Translations under genes and position numbers: made by a program | Source of the DNA: Angiostrongylus vasorum | Lineage: Eukaryota; Nematoda; Chromadorea; Rhabditida; Metastrongylidae | Direction of reading: 5' to 3' | Length of the DNA: 64,000 nt | NCBI GenBank assembly: GCA_018806985.1 | Contig: JADANN010000374.1 | Coordinates: 620,001-684,000 of the forward strand | Notes under the pieces: generated by a model | What the model saw: only the letters and a program-made list of their open reading frames with translations | What the model was told of the DNA's origin: nothing | The model's database searches: none | Shown: positions 46,505-59,225 of the stretch, one piece after another | How the letters are laid out: every line of letters begins with the position of its first letter | Position numbering within the stretch: the first letter of the stretch is position 1

Positions 46505-49500
46505 ATACACACATACACACACACATACACACACATATACACACACATATACACACACACAAATACACACACACACACACACTCAGGGGGCGAAAATGAC
46601 GACCGCTTCAAGGTTTAAAGCAACATGTTCCAGTTTTTTCGTCCATTTTATTACTTGCGAAAAGAAGCAGTTTTTAGACTATTAGATAAAGAGTATTATT
46701 ATTACTCCATTATTTTATATGACGCGTGTTCACGTCTGCTCTGCTGATCCCAGCACCTCCCACATTCGATTCGTTTTCCCGCATCCATTGTCCACGAAGA
46801 TCATCCAATTTTTGCGTGTGTCCTCGGTTGCTGCTTGCAGATTTTCATTTCATCTTGAATGTCGCAGAATGCTGGTCGAGAAATTCTCCCTAGAGTCCTG
46901 GGATAGCCGGGTTAGAGCGTTCCCAGTTGGATTGCAGTGAATGGCTTTTTTTCCCGGACAAGTCCGGAACCAATTTCCCGACCCCGGCCGGATGAGAGGC
47001 TTGGTTGGCCTAGAGCAGAATCGAACCAGCATCGTGCTCGTGATGACGGACATCACTATCACTGTGCTATCCGCCGCTAATAAAAAGTACTAGGAACCAT
47101 AATTCCTTGCCTACAGGACAGAAGCTCCTTTGTTTACCACTATGGAAATCTTAGTTTCTGGAGCACATCAAACGTACGCACTTCTAATCGTCGAGGCAAG
47201 TATTTCGAAAAAATTTTTTTAGACATTCTAAGCAGCTTAAAAAATCATGGAACATTTTAAGGAACCATACTTACTCTTAAGTAGGCACGTTAAAAGCCTA
47301 TAAGCCGATCACGTTTTTTAAATTCGCAAGCATTCTAGTTATCGGAAAATTATCGGCACTTTGCGCGAAACTGGTTTCAGCCCCTATAACCATTCACTGT
47401 CTCCACTTCTTGATTTCCTCCAAATTTCATTGTGTATTATTTCTATTACTGGACAATTTTCTTTATATCTGATACACCGCCATAAAAAATAATAAGCTCT
47501 CGGCGTTGATCAATCCCTGAAGGATGCGCCATGCATTCGACCTCACTAGATATCGTTAGAGGTGACTGAATGCATATCTGGCCTTTACAATGACTCGCGG
47601 TAGCCTACCGATGTATCGAGCCAGTACTGCTATCTTCCCATACAAGTCTGGTACCAATTTACCGACCCGGAGGGATGGAAGAGTTGCTGGGTCATGGGCG
47701 CGAGGGATAGATTCCACGTGTGTCTCGCAGTGGCGCCTCCAATCACTGCATAGTTCAATAAGTCGCGGTTTGGGGTGTCCAAAGCTATTGAATTTTTGGC
47801 TGAAAAGGGTATTGGAAGAAGGATTCATTCTAAAAGGGAGATTACCGAAGAAAAATTATAAGATAAAAAAAAGAAGGAAATTTGGCTAAGATTGGACCAA
47901 CGTCATGAATGGACCTGCTGCTGGAAAAGAAACATGGTATTAAGATGTAATGTATACGTTCATATGACTTAAAAGTGTAGGGGTGTAGCGCAATGGTTAG
48001 AAGTGGCATGCAATGCATATGAGATCGATCCAGCACGCCAGGCTCACCAAGCCTTCCATTCCTCTTGGGGGTCGGCAAATTGGTACCGAAACTGTATGGG
48101 AAAATAGCAGCACTGACTCGATGTATCGGTAGGCCATTCACTGTATAGGCCATATATGCATTCAATCCCTCTAAAGATGCTTGATGAAGTCGAATGCATA
48201 CCGTATCCGTCAGAGATTGTTCATCGCCGAGGGCTTTATCCCTTTATTCATTTTATGATTTAAGAGTGTGCCTATGGTGATGACGTATTAACTGCTACGA
48301 CACGGGCTTTTCGAAACTCCATGGACTGAAATCTTGCTAAACCAGCAACATACCGATTAAACGTATGAGAAATGTGGTATGCATGCAGATTTTTCGTTAA
48401 AATTAGAATTAGATTGTTTTCGCTTTTTTCCGTGGACCACTCGTCAGGGAAAGAATGGTACCCTTGGCTTGGATCTTTGGACAACAGAACTGAGCGAGTC
48501 GCTAACGAAAAAGAAACGGCGCGAGCAATTTCCCGTCAAAGCAAATGGCGCAGTTTAGAAATTCTGAGGTTGTTGCTGCTTGTTTGTGCCGATAATTGTC
48601 TCACTGAGACGAAGAACAACAAAAACCGCATCGAATGGTTTGTAAAAATGCGGAGGAATTTAGAAGATGACAACATGGCACAAAACTTGACTGTAACTAT
48701 TAGCCAGTAACGGATTTATTTAAATTTTGTAACTGCTCAAACTAAACGACACTCATTGATTTCATTTCTTCCTTCATATTTTTTTTCCCGAAAGGACTTC
48801 CGTTTACAATGCTTACTTTTTGTTTTCCTACCTATCACTATTTATGTGATACAACCACAATGGTGCTGAGACATTTGCAAAACTCCGCACCGTCTGCGGT
48901 GGGGAACAAACAAGCTATTACCCTCTCCGGGAGTCACCCGTCAACGGGCATTGCTGATGACAGTGAACAATAGAAAACTAGCTGAGAGACAGGCGAAACG
49001 AAGGACCCGCATGGTGTGGTGGTGAACGCGTTAGCCTCCGGAAGAGGTAATAGCGCGTTCGTTCCCCAACACAGAAGACACCTGCGGTCCGGACTTCCGC
49101 TTTAATTTGACAAAATGATGAGGACTGCAACAAGGAAACAGTTATGGTGCAAATAAATTCCTGGCAATTATGAGTTGTCGTAGAATTATAATGTGTTAGA
49201 TACATTTGTAAATCGCCAATCATCTAAACGCCTTCTTTTATGATTGGATGCCAAAAGGAAATCACCGTTCTGAGGTGCTGTGTAGGCCAGTACATTCTGA
49301 ATTTCGGTTTGGCTCAATAGATTATTGATATTTGCTTCCGTGAGAAGTTTGCCTTCCGTTGCAAGTCGCCTGAAACGACATTGAAACAATATATAAAGGT
49401 TCATTTGAGTCTCAGCTGTAGCAATGTTTGTAGTCATACACGACTCACCTGACGATATGAGGCCGCCCTTCAAGAGTTCTGAAACCAGCGAATGGGCCAT

Positions 49501-52500
49501 AAACCAATTGGCCAGCTGGGTCGGTCTCTCCCATGAAGAGTTCCGAGAACATTATAGAATCACGAGGGTCTGGTAGATAGGAGTCCATCACGGAGTCCCA
49601 ATAGGGTAACGATATGCCTGGATCAATCATCCGTAATGCAATCTCGATTCTGGAAGAGTATGTAAACGCTGTGTCGAAACAGTCGTGGTATCTTTTTGAC
49701 TAGAACGATATCGTGACACGAAATAGGGTAACTAGAACTCTTTCGAATCTTCAATACCTTGAGCTAATACCTAATTCATTTCACCTATTGGACCGGTTTT
49801 TTATGATGCTAATATATTTGCAGAACACCGGACCGCAGGTGTCTGCGATTCTATGTAGAGCTAGTTGAGAGACAGGCAAAACGAAGGACCCGCATGGTGT
49901 GGTGGTGAACGCGTTACTCCCCGGAAAAGAAATAGCGCGTTCGTTCCCCACCGCATACACCTGCGGTCCGGAGTTTTGCAAATATCTCAGCATCATTAGA
50001 GTTATATTTCGCAACCTACCCTGCCGTTAAAAAGAAAAGGCAGTAAATAAAAGGGTTAAGGACCGGTTTTATTTTGAAATTTTGGAAAGTTTTATGAAGA
50101 CTTGCTCTTAAATGGGAGGAAAATAAATCATCTGAAACACTATCGAGACCTCCGAACGTAACCCTTTTTTTGAATTACAAAAGCGTAGCACTTCATAGTT
50201 AGGAAGTATATAAATATGAATTTCATTAGCAACGTTGCGCAGTTTATAAGGGTTTCCACTTCAATCAATAAATCTATTTGGTATCAGATACGTGTGTGTG
50301 TTTAAAACAGAAAGGCGAAACAAGCTCCGGTCACAAATGACCGAAGTGTAGGTCACATTATCGTCGATAAGTTAAGCACTGGAGAAAAAGGAAAAGGGTG
50401 AAGGACAGTTAATTCTTATATAATGAGAAATTTTGCATTGTATAGAAAAAAATCACCTCTTCATGTACTCTCGATGCCACGGCAAGAAACCTGGACCAGA
50501 GTGCGCACCCGACGAGGATCCGACCTAAGTGCACAAAGTTCGTTTTTATCTGACCGTTACAAACAACGCATAGTTAGTAAAGCACTTAGTGGAATTTATT
50601 ATTCCACTAATGATAACAATGTATTCGTTGCAAGTGGTGTTCTGGTGAAGTGAACTGCCACTTGAAAAACCTATTTGTAAGGTGGTCCTCCGAATGGCTT
50701 ACCCCCTCATCGTGGTTGGGAGGTGTTCCAGCGTGACTGGCTGCGATGTACAACGGGCGGACCCATCTCCCCGGCAGAGTATCCTAAGCTAAGAAGGAGT
50801 CTGACGTTTCCATCAGGAAGCTCAGCTAAGAGTAAACCAGTACCAGGATCCACCACCGTCCTAGTATCAAACTAGTGGCATGGTGGCAAGCCTCCTCTGA
50901 TCCACAAGGGACGGCGACTGCTTGTGGTGCTGCCGATCTGAGGGAAGACTTTGGCCAGGCTGATCCCGGGACTCCAGGAAACACAATGGCTAAACCAACA
51001 AAAACGCCGAAAAATGGAGAATATGCTGGGGCCCGCACAACCAAGTACCAACCAGTGAGGACGGGCCGTCTAAGTATGCAAGTATTTGTAAGGTAAACTT
51101 CCGTTCAATCCACGAAATTCGTCAAGTACCTATGTTAACGACCTGGAAACGTTCTAGTAAGATCTTCTTGGGATTATAGAGAAAGAATCTCATGAAGTTA
51201 TAATGAACCAGTTAGTGGGGAAGTATTAAAAGATGGGCCATCCGAGTATCCCAGTATTTGTAAGGTGGTGAACCTCCGCTCAATCCACAAAGTTCGTCAA
51301 GTACCTCTGTTGACAACCTAGGGAACGTTCTAGTAAGATCTTCTTCAGATTATAGAGAAGGAATCTCATGAACTAATGATGTACCTGTTAGTGGGGGAAG
51401 TATTAAAAACTATACTATTCTTGGTGATAACGGAGCTACTGGACTACAAAGTAGCGAGTGCTACTTAATCGAGTGTTCAATCAGGAAAAGACCTGATTTT
51501 TTTTCCAAAATATGGAACATTCCACGCAAAATATCAGAAACTGATTGAATGCTATACCTGTCGGTGCATGACGCTAATTCTGTCGTATTCGCCACTTCTC
51601 TTCAGCTGCAAAACTGCATAGTTCCATCTGGAAATATCAATGTATTCTTCTATGGGTTCCATTTCAAACACCCTACTCACTTTTCCTTTTAAAAAGTACT
51701 TTTGACATCAGAAGTCTCGCCTAACTGTGATGCAAAAAAGAGTGTTGCTAGCAAGGAATTCAGCCAAATTTCAACCCGAATCTTCAGCTCAAATTTAACG
51801 AATGGCACAAACACATGAAGAACTCACTTGTAAGCATTCACAAGTGATTTTTGGTGAGGTTAAGTAACCTACAAGGCAGAAAATGACCGGATGAAAAAAG
51901 TCTGAGGCTGGCTGTAGGGAAGAGTTTCAACTAAAAGCAAATGGAAAGTGGATTCCTATGTTTGTGAAAAGAGAAATTATGCCACATCATCTCATTGCTA
52001 CGGGAAGCATGGCATCGACTGGAGACGATGTATAGGAACATTTGCTTCTTATGTTTATTCCAACTATGGAAAGAAGTTTCGTAAAAAATAGTTCAATACT
52101 TCTAATACACTGAAAAAAATGGTTAGTTATTTATCCATTTGGCCCACGCGCGAAAAGTTCTGCAACATCCTTGATTTGCGATATGGAAGCTCTCAAAAAA
52201 AGGCTAGTGAACTACATCACATACTACGAAACACTTCGCGAATGACAAGTGAACTCCTCCCAGTAGAGTCCATTTTTCTACTTCAATTTATTAATTCACT
52301 GCTGCCATTAGGATACTCGAACTGGTTTCCTTCAAATGAGGAGAGCCATAACATTCTCATACTTCAATTTCTGTGATCGACATAAACCATACCTGGTTCT
52401 TTCATTATCGGTCATCAGTCTGTATTCCTTTCGTAGAGCAGGCAGATAGGGCTGACCATTCGGCAGGATACAACCGTTGCCGTATATGCGCCCCTTAAAA

Positions 52501-53455
52501 GTTAAACTAATTCGTTGGCAACAATGAATAGAGGAGGTGCTTTGCGACACACATAGTCGTTGATCCCATACCTTGCGCAAATCAGGCCTTCCATCCCTCC
52601 GGTGTCTGTAAATTTACAATGAACTTGTTCGTGAGAGTAAAAGGACCAATTTTATGCATCAAGCAGGCTCCAAGTCATTGTTTGGATTAAATATGTATTC
52701 AGTCACCTCTACGATGCCTTGATGGCGTCATTGCATAGCTCAGCTAAGGGATAGATCATTACTTTACACTTAGTCCCTTGTTCTGTCAGAAACAATGCAG
52801 GAAAAAAACAACATACTGAGGTAAGTCGAAGTTTGTGGAAATATTGGCTAATATTTTAGTTAAAACATGGCTAAAAGAATACTCGATTTTTTGTGTTGGT
52901 GGCTATGGCCACATATATAAGAGACACTCTGAAAAAAGAGTAACGGATAAAGAAGTTTGCCGATCGACTCCTGACGCAGAAATGTCGGGTGAACTATTTC
53001 AACGCTAGATACAGCAAAATGACGAAGTAGTTTGGCTTTGACATTCAACCGGAAGGTTCTCCGTCAAGGGAGTTCGGCAATAATCGTGTTGAGTTTGCGA
53101 CCGGCTTCGTTGCCTTCATCAAACAAATGTCATTTCTTCACATTGTCATAGGGAATATCAATTAGGCACGTGTGTCATACATAGTTCAATAGAAATGAAA
53201 GAACTCAGCAGGAACTGTTGTTAAAAAAAGGACCAGTTCCGTGGTTAAAAATTCAGCTCTAGTTTTTCTCATAATGAATAAGGAATGACAATTTATAATC
53301 ATTCATTATCTAAAAAAATGAACGAACTCAACTGGAGTTATTCGAAAGAAGAAGGAACGCTGTCTTGGTCCAAATTAACAGTTCTATCAGCTCACGTAAA
53401 AAGGCAAAAAAAATAGAAATTTATACAAAGGCAAAACTCGTTTATACTTAACTAA

Positions 53456-53506
<51 letters not shown>

Positions 53507-56466
53507 GTCTTTTAACACAAGGGAGAGTCCTAATTTTGTGATGGGACCGCATAGGACGAAGCCTAATCCTTTGTCTCGCAGTGTGACTCCAGCGGGAGTC
53601 TTGTAGGCCACAGTGCCCACCCAATGGATAATCAAGCAGTTTTATTGAGTCTCGTTCTATAATTCGGTTTCTTTTTGTGCTTTGGTAGAAAGTTCAGTGC
53701 TTCTCATATTCATCATATTCTCAACGTTATCCTTCGCATATTTCTATATTTCTGGGACAAATTAGACTCCTTCAAGATAGAAAACTTCTCCATCATCGAT
53801 CACCATTGCGATCAACATTAGGTCTAGTTTCGTAAGATATGTGGATCTCCTCTACTACAATAACCTTGACTCATCGTGGCGATCGGAAGTGCATTTGCAG
53901 CCAGTTCATTGTCAAAAACTGAACTTTTTACACTTCATATGAAGGACGAATGCAGTTTTTCAATAACCCCCCAACAAATTTTTGACAAGTAAAGTGCTTA
54001 ACAAAGAGAACTTTGATACAGCCATGCGAAAGACTTTGTACAATCATCCTATGGGTCTACCTTATTCCTCTGCATTCTACGATTTTCTACATCGAATGGT
54101 AATTGCGTGTAAACAGTGCAAATTAAAGGATGATGTACCAAAAGTATAAAAAAGTGTAAATGATATGAAAAAAGTGCATACTGTAAGAACTCCAGACCAT
54201 GAAACAGTTCTATTCCAACACGATGTTATAATATCAATGGAATGTTATGAGAACAATTACAGGAAATAACACCCATCATCTGGAAAGACACTGCTGAACG
54301 CCTGGCCTCCTTGCAGATAAATGCTTTTAGTGATTGACAATGAGTACACTTCTGTACAACCATTCAACTACACAAGTCTCCATAACTATTTACCATCATT
54401 TGTGGTAACGAAAAAGTGTTCCCAAGTGTCGAACTTTCAGTGTCCAAGTACACCTGAGACAATCATGTACCCTGTTCAACGGCAGCAGCCTACGTGGGAA
54501 TGCTCTTTCACCAGAAGCAGTTTCTCATCAACGGAACAAACTCGTTCGAAAAAGAGGGATGGCATGGCCCACATATGGTGCAGCATCTATGTTCGATAAG
54601 TTATCGACTGTTTAGAAGATGTGCTGCACAAATATTCCTTTCCAAAACAACCACAGAGAAGTGATGACCCCAACAGTGAGAATTCTGGGAGTGGGAAATT
54701 ATCTTATCGCTTGAATGATTAAGAAAGTCCAATTCACGCAAAGAATCCTGCACGCTACTAAAAATTTCGTGTGGAAGGGGGTGAGATCTTGTCGAACTTT
54801 AAAAGTACACGGAAGCTAGTAGTAAACTCACTCCCATATACGGACAGATGCATGGTATGTTCATACAAGCCTGTGCAGACGGTGCAAATCGTGGTGGAAC
54901 CGCAGGACTGAAGTTAGGATTGTTTGGCAAGCCGGGAGCTCCTGAAACAAACATACATGGTAGAAATATTATCGCCCTAGTTCTAGCTGGAAGTGCTGCT
55001 TCGTAGCCGCTCCTCACACACCTGCAATTCTAATTAGGAGCCATGGAAATCACAGGGTTGTAAAGTTTCCGTGGTTTAAGTCATACTGTTTCCTATTTGT
55101 ATAAAATGTCGAAGTTCTTTTTTGAATTCTGTTTGCAAGAGTAATATAAAGTGTTTGAAAAGTATGAAAATCCCAGGCGCATTCTCATTCACCAAGTACA
55201 AATCAGCAGTCTCTATAAATTTAGTCTCCTCTACGATCACGAAAACATCGTTATAATAGAAAATTAAACAATTTGGGCTCCGACATCAACTGTGGATGAT
55301 GAATTCAGTGGTGAAAATGCACATTCATCCATGGCTGAAGTCAGATCGAGAGTCAGCGACGTGGGGGGTACGGAACCATGTTGAGGCTGAATGGTAGAGA
55401 GGATGACTGACCAATGCTGTTCTCCAGAACTTGTCGACGTTTGATGGCTTTTCTTGCGTTCGAATCCCATTCCTGGATCATCATGCAAGTGGTTTGCATG
55501 TCTGAATGAGCGACATATAGATCAAACATAGGCAACAAGTATAGGCAAACAAGTAGACGCCAATTAAGAACTTTCATGCGCCATTTTTACCACTAGATTT
55601 TTAAAAAAATCACTGACAAATTGCTCTATGACTGTTTCTGTATCTATGCATCTGCTTTCACCCTCATTCTGTTTCTTTCTGTGTTTGAATTGCCTACATG
55701 ATGGTTGTTCTTCAAAACCTACACGTGCTTATTCTTCTATTCGTTCAGAGTGGAAATGATCGATGGTCACATTACAGTTTCTACTTTATTATGTAGCTAT
55801 AAAATAATGGTACAGCGTCTGATTCTTAGTTTAGTTTTTTTATTGCACGCAAAACGTTCAGAAAGTGTGGAAAAAAACCACTGTATCCACAAATGCAGGG
55901 GAAAAAAAATATATGTAGGGAGCGGAGAGCACAATGGTAGTAATGTCCATCATCACAAGCACAGGGTGCTAGTTCGATTACGCTCCCGGCCACTTCTCAT
56001 CTCTCCGGGAACTTGGTGCCGGACTTGTCTGAGGAAAAAACACTCGTCGCAATCAAATTGAAAACGCTCCATCTCGGCTATCCCAGGACTCCAGGGAGAA
56101 TTCCTCGACCAGCACTCTACGACATTCAAGATAAAATGAAAATCCTCAGGCAGCAGCCGAAGCCACACTTAAAAGTTGGAAGATCTTCGTGGACGATGGA
56201 TGCGAGGAAACGAATCGAATGTGAGATGTGCTGGGATCCGCATGGTAGACGTGAAGACAGATCATATGAAATCAAAAAAAGTAAATATGTATATATAATG
56301 CTCTTCTAAATTGCATGGTTAGTGTTGCATTTTAGCTATTTACTTCTTAGATTCTTTGTGATTTATGCAGAATAGAGAAGAACAAACCACGTCCTGGAGC
56401 TTGACTGCAGTTGAAATCACCGGTAACACTCGCTGCCCAAATGATGGGAACTAACACGTACCACAT
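43355..56466 (-). CDS. Secreted tyrosinase with two C-terminal ShKT domains, complete gene (14 exons)
   Basis: Exons, in coding order: 56466-56388, 55501-55412, 54941-54832, 52493-52393, 51627-51558, 50524-50457, 49649-49449, 49369-49266, 46286-46096, 45902-45815, 45387-45257, 45200-45099, 44349-44193, 43515-43355. They join in phase to 550 residues. Residues 1-16 are a signal peptide ([16 protein letters not shown]). A cysteine-rich nematode tyrosinase N-terminus follows (CSQAPGRDMQTTC, EWDSNAR). CuA histidines: H148 (MHRQ), H158 (GAHSG) and H167 (PWHRE). CuB: H289 and H293 (THSSVH) and H316 (FFLHHCFVD). ShKT domains span about 455-489 and 499-533, each with six cysteines. Type 3 copper tyrosinases oxidise phenols; in nematodes a role in cuticle or eggshell cross-linking is proposed (family knowledge, not shown here). 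Two acceptors end in AAG (before 52493 and 45200). A Ser/Thr/Pro-rich reading frame near 44750-44965 could be an extra linker exon. Whether it is one of the C. elegans tyr-1 to tyr-6 orthologues cannot be decided here. Confidence 0.9.
46396..46582. repeat. (CA)n microsatellite with CATA interruptions
   Basis: About 185 bp of CA/TG repeat inside the tyrosinase intron between exons 49266 and 46286; it yields spurious long frames on both strands. Confidence 0.98.
46735..47085 (-). repeat. SINE C copy
   Basis: Reverse strand head GCGGATAGCACAGTGATAGT and GGTTCGATTCTGCTCTAGGC, with body and tail matching the 41.4 kb copy. Confidence 0.8.
47490..47760 (-). repeat. SINE B copy, partial head
   Basis: Contains TCTCGGCGTTGATCAATCCC, TGACTGAATGCATATCTGGC and CTCGCAGTGGCGCCTCCAAT; the head end is cut. 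Confidence 0.75.
47975..48255 (+). repeat. SINE B copy
   Basis: tRNA-like head GGTGTAGCGCAATGGTTAGA with GAGATCGATCCAGC, then GGTCGGCAAATTGGTACCGA and a 3' end CGCCGAGGGCTTTATCCCTT. Lies 215 bp from the oppositely oriented copy at 47.5 kb. Confidence 0.8.
48845..49105. repeat. SINE A copy, foldback form
   Basis: Inverted left arm 48850-48935, centre CACCCGTCAACGGGCATTG, right arm 48980-49105 with GGACCCGCATGGTGTGGTGG. Confidence 0.8.
49795..50065. repeat. SINE A copy, foldback form
   Basis: A short inverted left arm (49803-49850, CCGGACCGCAGGTGTCTGCG) joins a complete right arm (49868-50060). Confidence 0.8.
50684..51082 (+). repeat. Family D element with exact 12-bp target-site duplication
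   Basis: Flanked by TATTTGTAAGGT at 50672-50683 and 51083-51094. Full core from GGTCCTCCGAATGGCTTACC to CGTCTAAGTATGCAAG. Lies in the tyrosinase intron between exons 51558 and 50524. Confidence 0.85.
51063..51408 (+). repeat. Imperfect tandem duplication, 2 x about 172 bp
   Basis: Unit 1 is 51063-51234 and unit 2 is 51235-51408, about 90% alike by eye. Each unit begins GGGCC(G/A)TC and includes the last 20 bp of the family D element and its target-site duplication. Confidence 0.85.
52560..52755 (+). repeat. SINE B fragment, diverged
   Basis: Contains AGTCGTTGATCCCATACCTT, GGCCTTCCATCCCTCCGGTG and ATTCAGTCACCTCTACGATG in B order. Confidence 0.55.
53456..53503. repeat. (TC)n microsatellite
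   Basis: About 24 uninterrupted TC units in the tyrosinase intron between exons 54832 and 52493. Confidence 0.98.
55910..56275 (+). repeat. SINE C copy (in tyrosinase intron 1)
   Basis: Head GGAGAGCACAATGGTAGTAA with CTAGTTCGATTACGCTCCCG, then CCAGGACTCCAGGGAGAATT and AAGTTGGAAGATCTTCGTGG. Confidence 0.85.
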
Positions 56467-56547
56467 GGCCGACGGACTGAAAACAAAAGAAAAAAACGAA
56501 TGCCAAGCGATACTACTATCCTAGCCTGAAAATGAGGCCAGACTGGC

Positions 56548-57108
56548 TTATTTCATTGCTGTTTCGAAATCGGAGAGAAAAATTCTTTGCGGAAAATTCC
56601 GGAACGGAAATAAGCCATGATCTGAGAGTTCGCTGCGGTAGGCAGAAAGGAATGAACTGCGAGAATACGGTGTTGTACGACATGTCCAAATGCAATGTGA
56701 GACATCAGCAAAGAAAACAGCGATTAAGAATTCCAGTGTTATTTCTCTTTGTTGGACGCACGTGGTGAGATACATTAAAGGAAACAGGCACATTGAAGAT
56801 AAATTCTCAAACAACTTATTCATTGTGCAGAATTGTCCCATTAAAGATGGTCTACACAAACAGATTCGATTGACACGTGAGCCATTGTGCTGAAGAATCG
56901 GGACACTAGGAAGTTCAATATTTTGCAAAGGAGAAAGTTGTTTTTTGGCGTGAAATTTTGTATGTAGACGCCTATAACATTGGCATAACAAAGCGCTACG
57001 ATGAGGAATTCGTAACACAAGTACAATAAAAATTTTTCGGCGAGAAATGATTACCAGTAACGCCCACCGAGTGGTCCATTTTGCCTTTTGCTTAGAAAAT
57101 TCGTTCAA
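56548..57108 (-). CDS. Unidentified ORF, 186 codons, 5' of the tyrosinase gene
   Basis: An open frame begins MNEFSKQKAK and ends 82 bp upstream of the tyrosinase start codon on the same strand. The product would be hydrophobic in places (ALLVIISRRK..FIVLVL) and basic, with many Ser and Cys, but no family is recognised. It may simply be promoter and 5' intergenic sequence of the tyrosinase gene. The opposite strand also has a 78-codon frame here, which argues for chance. Confidence 0.15.
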   Translation of the reverse strand: MNEFSKQKAKWTTRWALLVIISRRKIFIVLVLRIPHRSALLCQCYRRLHTKFHAKKQLSPLQNIELPSVPILQHNGSRVNRICLCRPSLMGQFCTMNKLFENLSSMCLFPLMYLTTCVQQREITLEFLIAVFFADVSHCIWTCRTTPYSRSSFLSAYRSELSDHGLFPFRNFPQRIFLSDFETAMK

Positions 57109-58348
57109 TCTTTGGTGTCAGCTACTTATCGCATAAGTATGATGTCCAGTTTTTATCCACAACAATGTCAAATAGCGCCTATTTCAAGATTTGTTGGGGT
57201 AACCGCTGAAACTTTTTTCTAATTCCAACCAGAAACTGGTTTGCAGCAATGCGATAGACCTATTTCTCATATTATATATAAGATCAGAAGCTGAAAACAA
57301 CCGCTAAGAAGCAGCCACTTCTCATTGATTAACGGTTAAGTACTTTTATTCCGATACCTAAAGCGACCACTAATTGACTAGCGTATGGGTGTGTAGTCGA
57401 AGCTTATCTTCCCATCTGAGAATTCCACATCTAAACTTAGCTTCGGCATAAACAATTTCTTTCTCGCGACGTCCCACTTTAGTTGATTCGACTCGATCCG
57501 ACTACGAATACCTATGTAACAGAAAAACTGCTGCGACTAATGAACTCCTATCAGCGCTCTATCGGAAGAGAAGGTGCCAAAACGTTAGCCACAACAAGGA
57601 GTGTTTGGCGACAACCTCGTGTAAGCTTATTAATGCAAGAGGATAATACTTAGGATATCCATTGGTCACGCGTATAATTGTTCTTTATTTACGAATCGTT
57701 GAGCATGAAAAATATCAAGTAATGACCAAAAACCGTTGACGAAACTGATAGAGGAAACTTGGGAATGGAAACATGTTTCACATCGGGTCAGTTAGAGAAT
57801 TAGACATTCATGGCAACGTTGGCGAAGATGTCTGTTTCCATTCTATGTGGATTCGGAATGGTGTCACTGAAGATGGAGGCACAAGTCTTGATTACGTAAC
57901 CAAATGGGAAATAAAGAGGTAGACGAATAGCCTTGCCAAATTATCTTATTTGAAATCCTTCGCCAAATGAGAATTAAATGTTGAAATAAAATTAACAAAT
58001 AAATAAAATAAATGAAAAAATAAAAAAAACTAAAGAACAAAATTGAAAAATCAATTTTTTTTTCTTCTAGCTGTATTTCAACTCTACAGCACAGACGTTT
58101 CTTAATTTCAAACACTTTCAAGGAAGCTGCAGAAGAAACAGAAACTTCTGTTACCGTCAGTTGTTCTTCCCACTCGTAGACAACAGAAGCAAACCATGGA
58201 TAAATGAGTCATGCATGATGGAATTACAAAAAATGAATTAGACGAAAGGGTGAGTAAGGCCCCTGCACGTTTTGTAAACGCTCAAATAAATTTGACTGAT
58301 TTCAGCAAAACTTTTTTGCTAACAAAAAAACAGCTGTAGCAACTATCT
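57109..58348. other. No confident feature
   Basis: AT-rich. An acceptor-like TTCTTCTAG at 58069 opens a frame (LYFNSTAQTFLNFKHFQGSC) of about 55 codons, but nothing recognisable follows. Confidence 0.35.
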
Positions 58349-58679
58349 CAGGAAGGTATTGTTCGTCGGCAAGAAGCTGTTTGCTATGTAAAATTCATCG
58401 ACGTCTTTAACGACGTACTACGATAATATCAGAGGGCTGCTAGTCCAAAAAACACGGTCCCGGGACACTTCTTCTACGAGCGACATCGACTGGACGTCGT
58501 CGGATGGTGTGCTCCGCCTGGATCACCAGCCCGACGAGGTCAAGCGGAATGTCACACAAACGCCGAAAGTCGCTATGACGCAACTGTTTCGAACTGGAAC
58601 AAACAACGTCGAGAATCGTGCGGTCAAACTGTTGAACCGCCTCTCAAGAGTTGACGAAAACAACAATGTTTTTCGTTAA
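58349..58679 (+). pseudogene. Coding-like stretch, unknown protein C-terminus, with apparent frameshift
   Basis: After an acceptor-like ATCTCAG, one frame reads EGIVRRQEAVCYVKFIDVF and then stops at 58421. A second frame, shifted by one, continues from about 58422 to a TAA at 58677-58679 and includes RSRDTSSTSDIDW, LRLDHQPDEVKRN and RAVKLLNRLSRVDENN. Both parts have coding-like composition (GC-rich, charged) quite unlike the flanks. The only GT...AG pair between them would be a 24-nt intron, which is too short, so either one base is wrong or inserted, or this is a decayed gene end. I do not recognise the family. Confidence 0.4.
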
Positions 58680-59225
58680 TTTAAACTATGAGCTGTCAGT
58701 TTGGAAGAACTCGATAAGAAGAACTCGATTGTGATCGAATTATAATTCGGCATGTATCTGACCGAAAATCTGCACTCTACGCTCTTTTAAAGGAAAGACA
58801 CAGATGAAAAAATAAAAGCACTTTGCTATAAGGGTTTGTACATCGGGAATTTTTTGGGCAAAATTTAGTGCAGGAGCATAAGACAACTAACTACTTGAGA
58901 AGCTCGTGCTTATTCGTCTGACAAGCGGTTCTATGCGTTTAGTCTCGGTTCCATTTCTAGTTCGGCAAATACAGCATGAATGGAACACATGAGAGTAATT
59001 GCTGGTTTCTTTGACTTATAGCATCATTGACTGATGATCTGAAGAGAAAGTGTATGAAGGTTTAGGCGTTTGATGAGTAATTTAAACCAAGGTGTTCGAC
59101 ACGGATGAGAACCCATCGATTTGTCGGCGTGCTTGCTGAACTATCTTTTTCTTCCACGTCACGATAGGAAAAACCTGAGTTTGATTGCCTACAAGAATTG
59201 AGAACTATCGTATCAACTGATAGTC

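Noticed and set aside
46364..46618. Long HTHTHT / CVCVCV reading frames
   Set aside because: They are translations of the CA/TG microsatellite.
55412..55577. Frame starting at 55577 with a convincing signal peptide ([18 protein letters not shown]) as the tyrosinase first exon
   Set aside because: An acceptor (ATTCAG) at 55502 and an exon at 56466-56388 give a better N-terminus (signal peptide, then CSQAPGRDMQTTC) in correct phase. The upstream part of this frame is then intron. It could still be an alternative start.
58397..58432. Intron joining the two frames near 58.4 kb
   Set aside because: The available GT...AG pairs give introns of about 24-35 nt, shorter than usual nematode introns.
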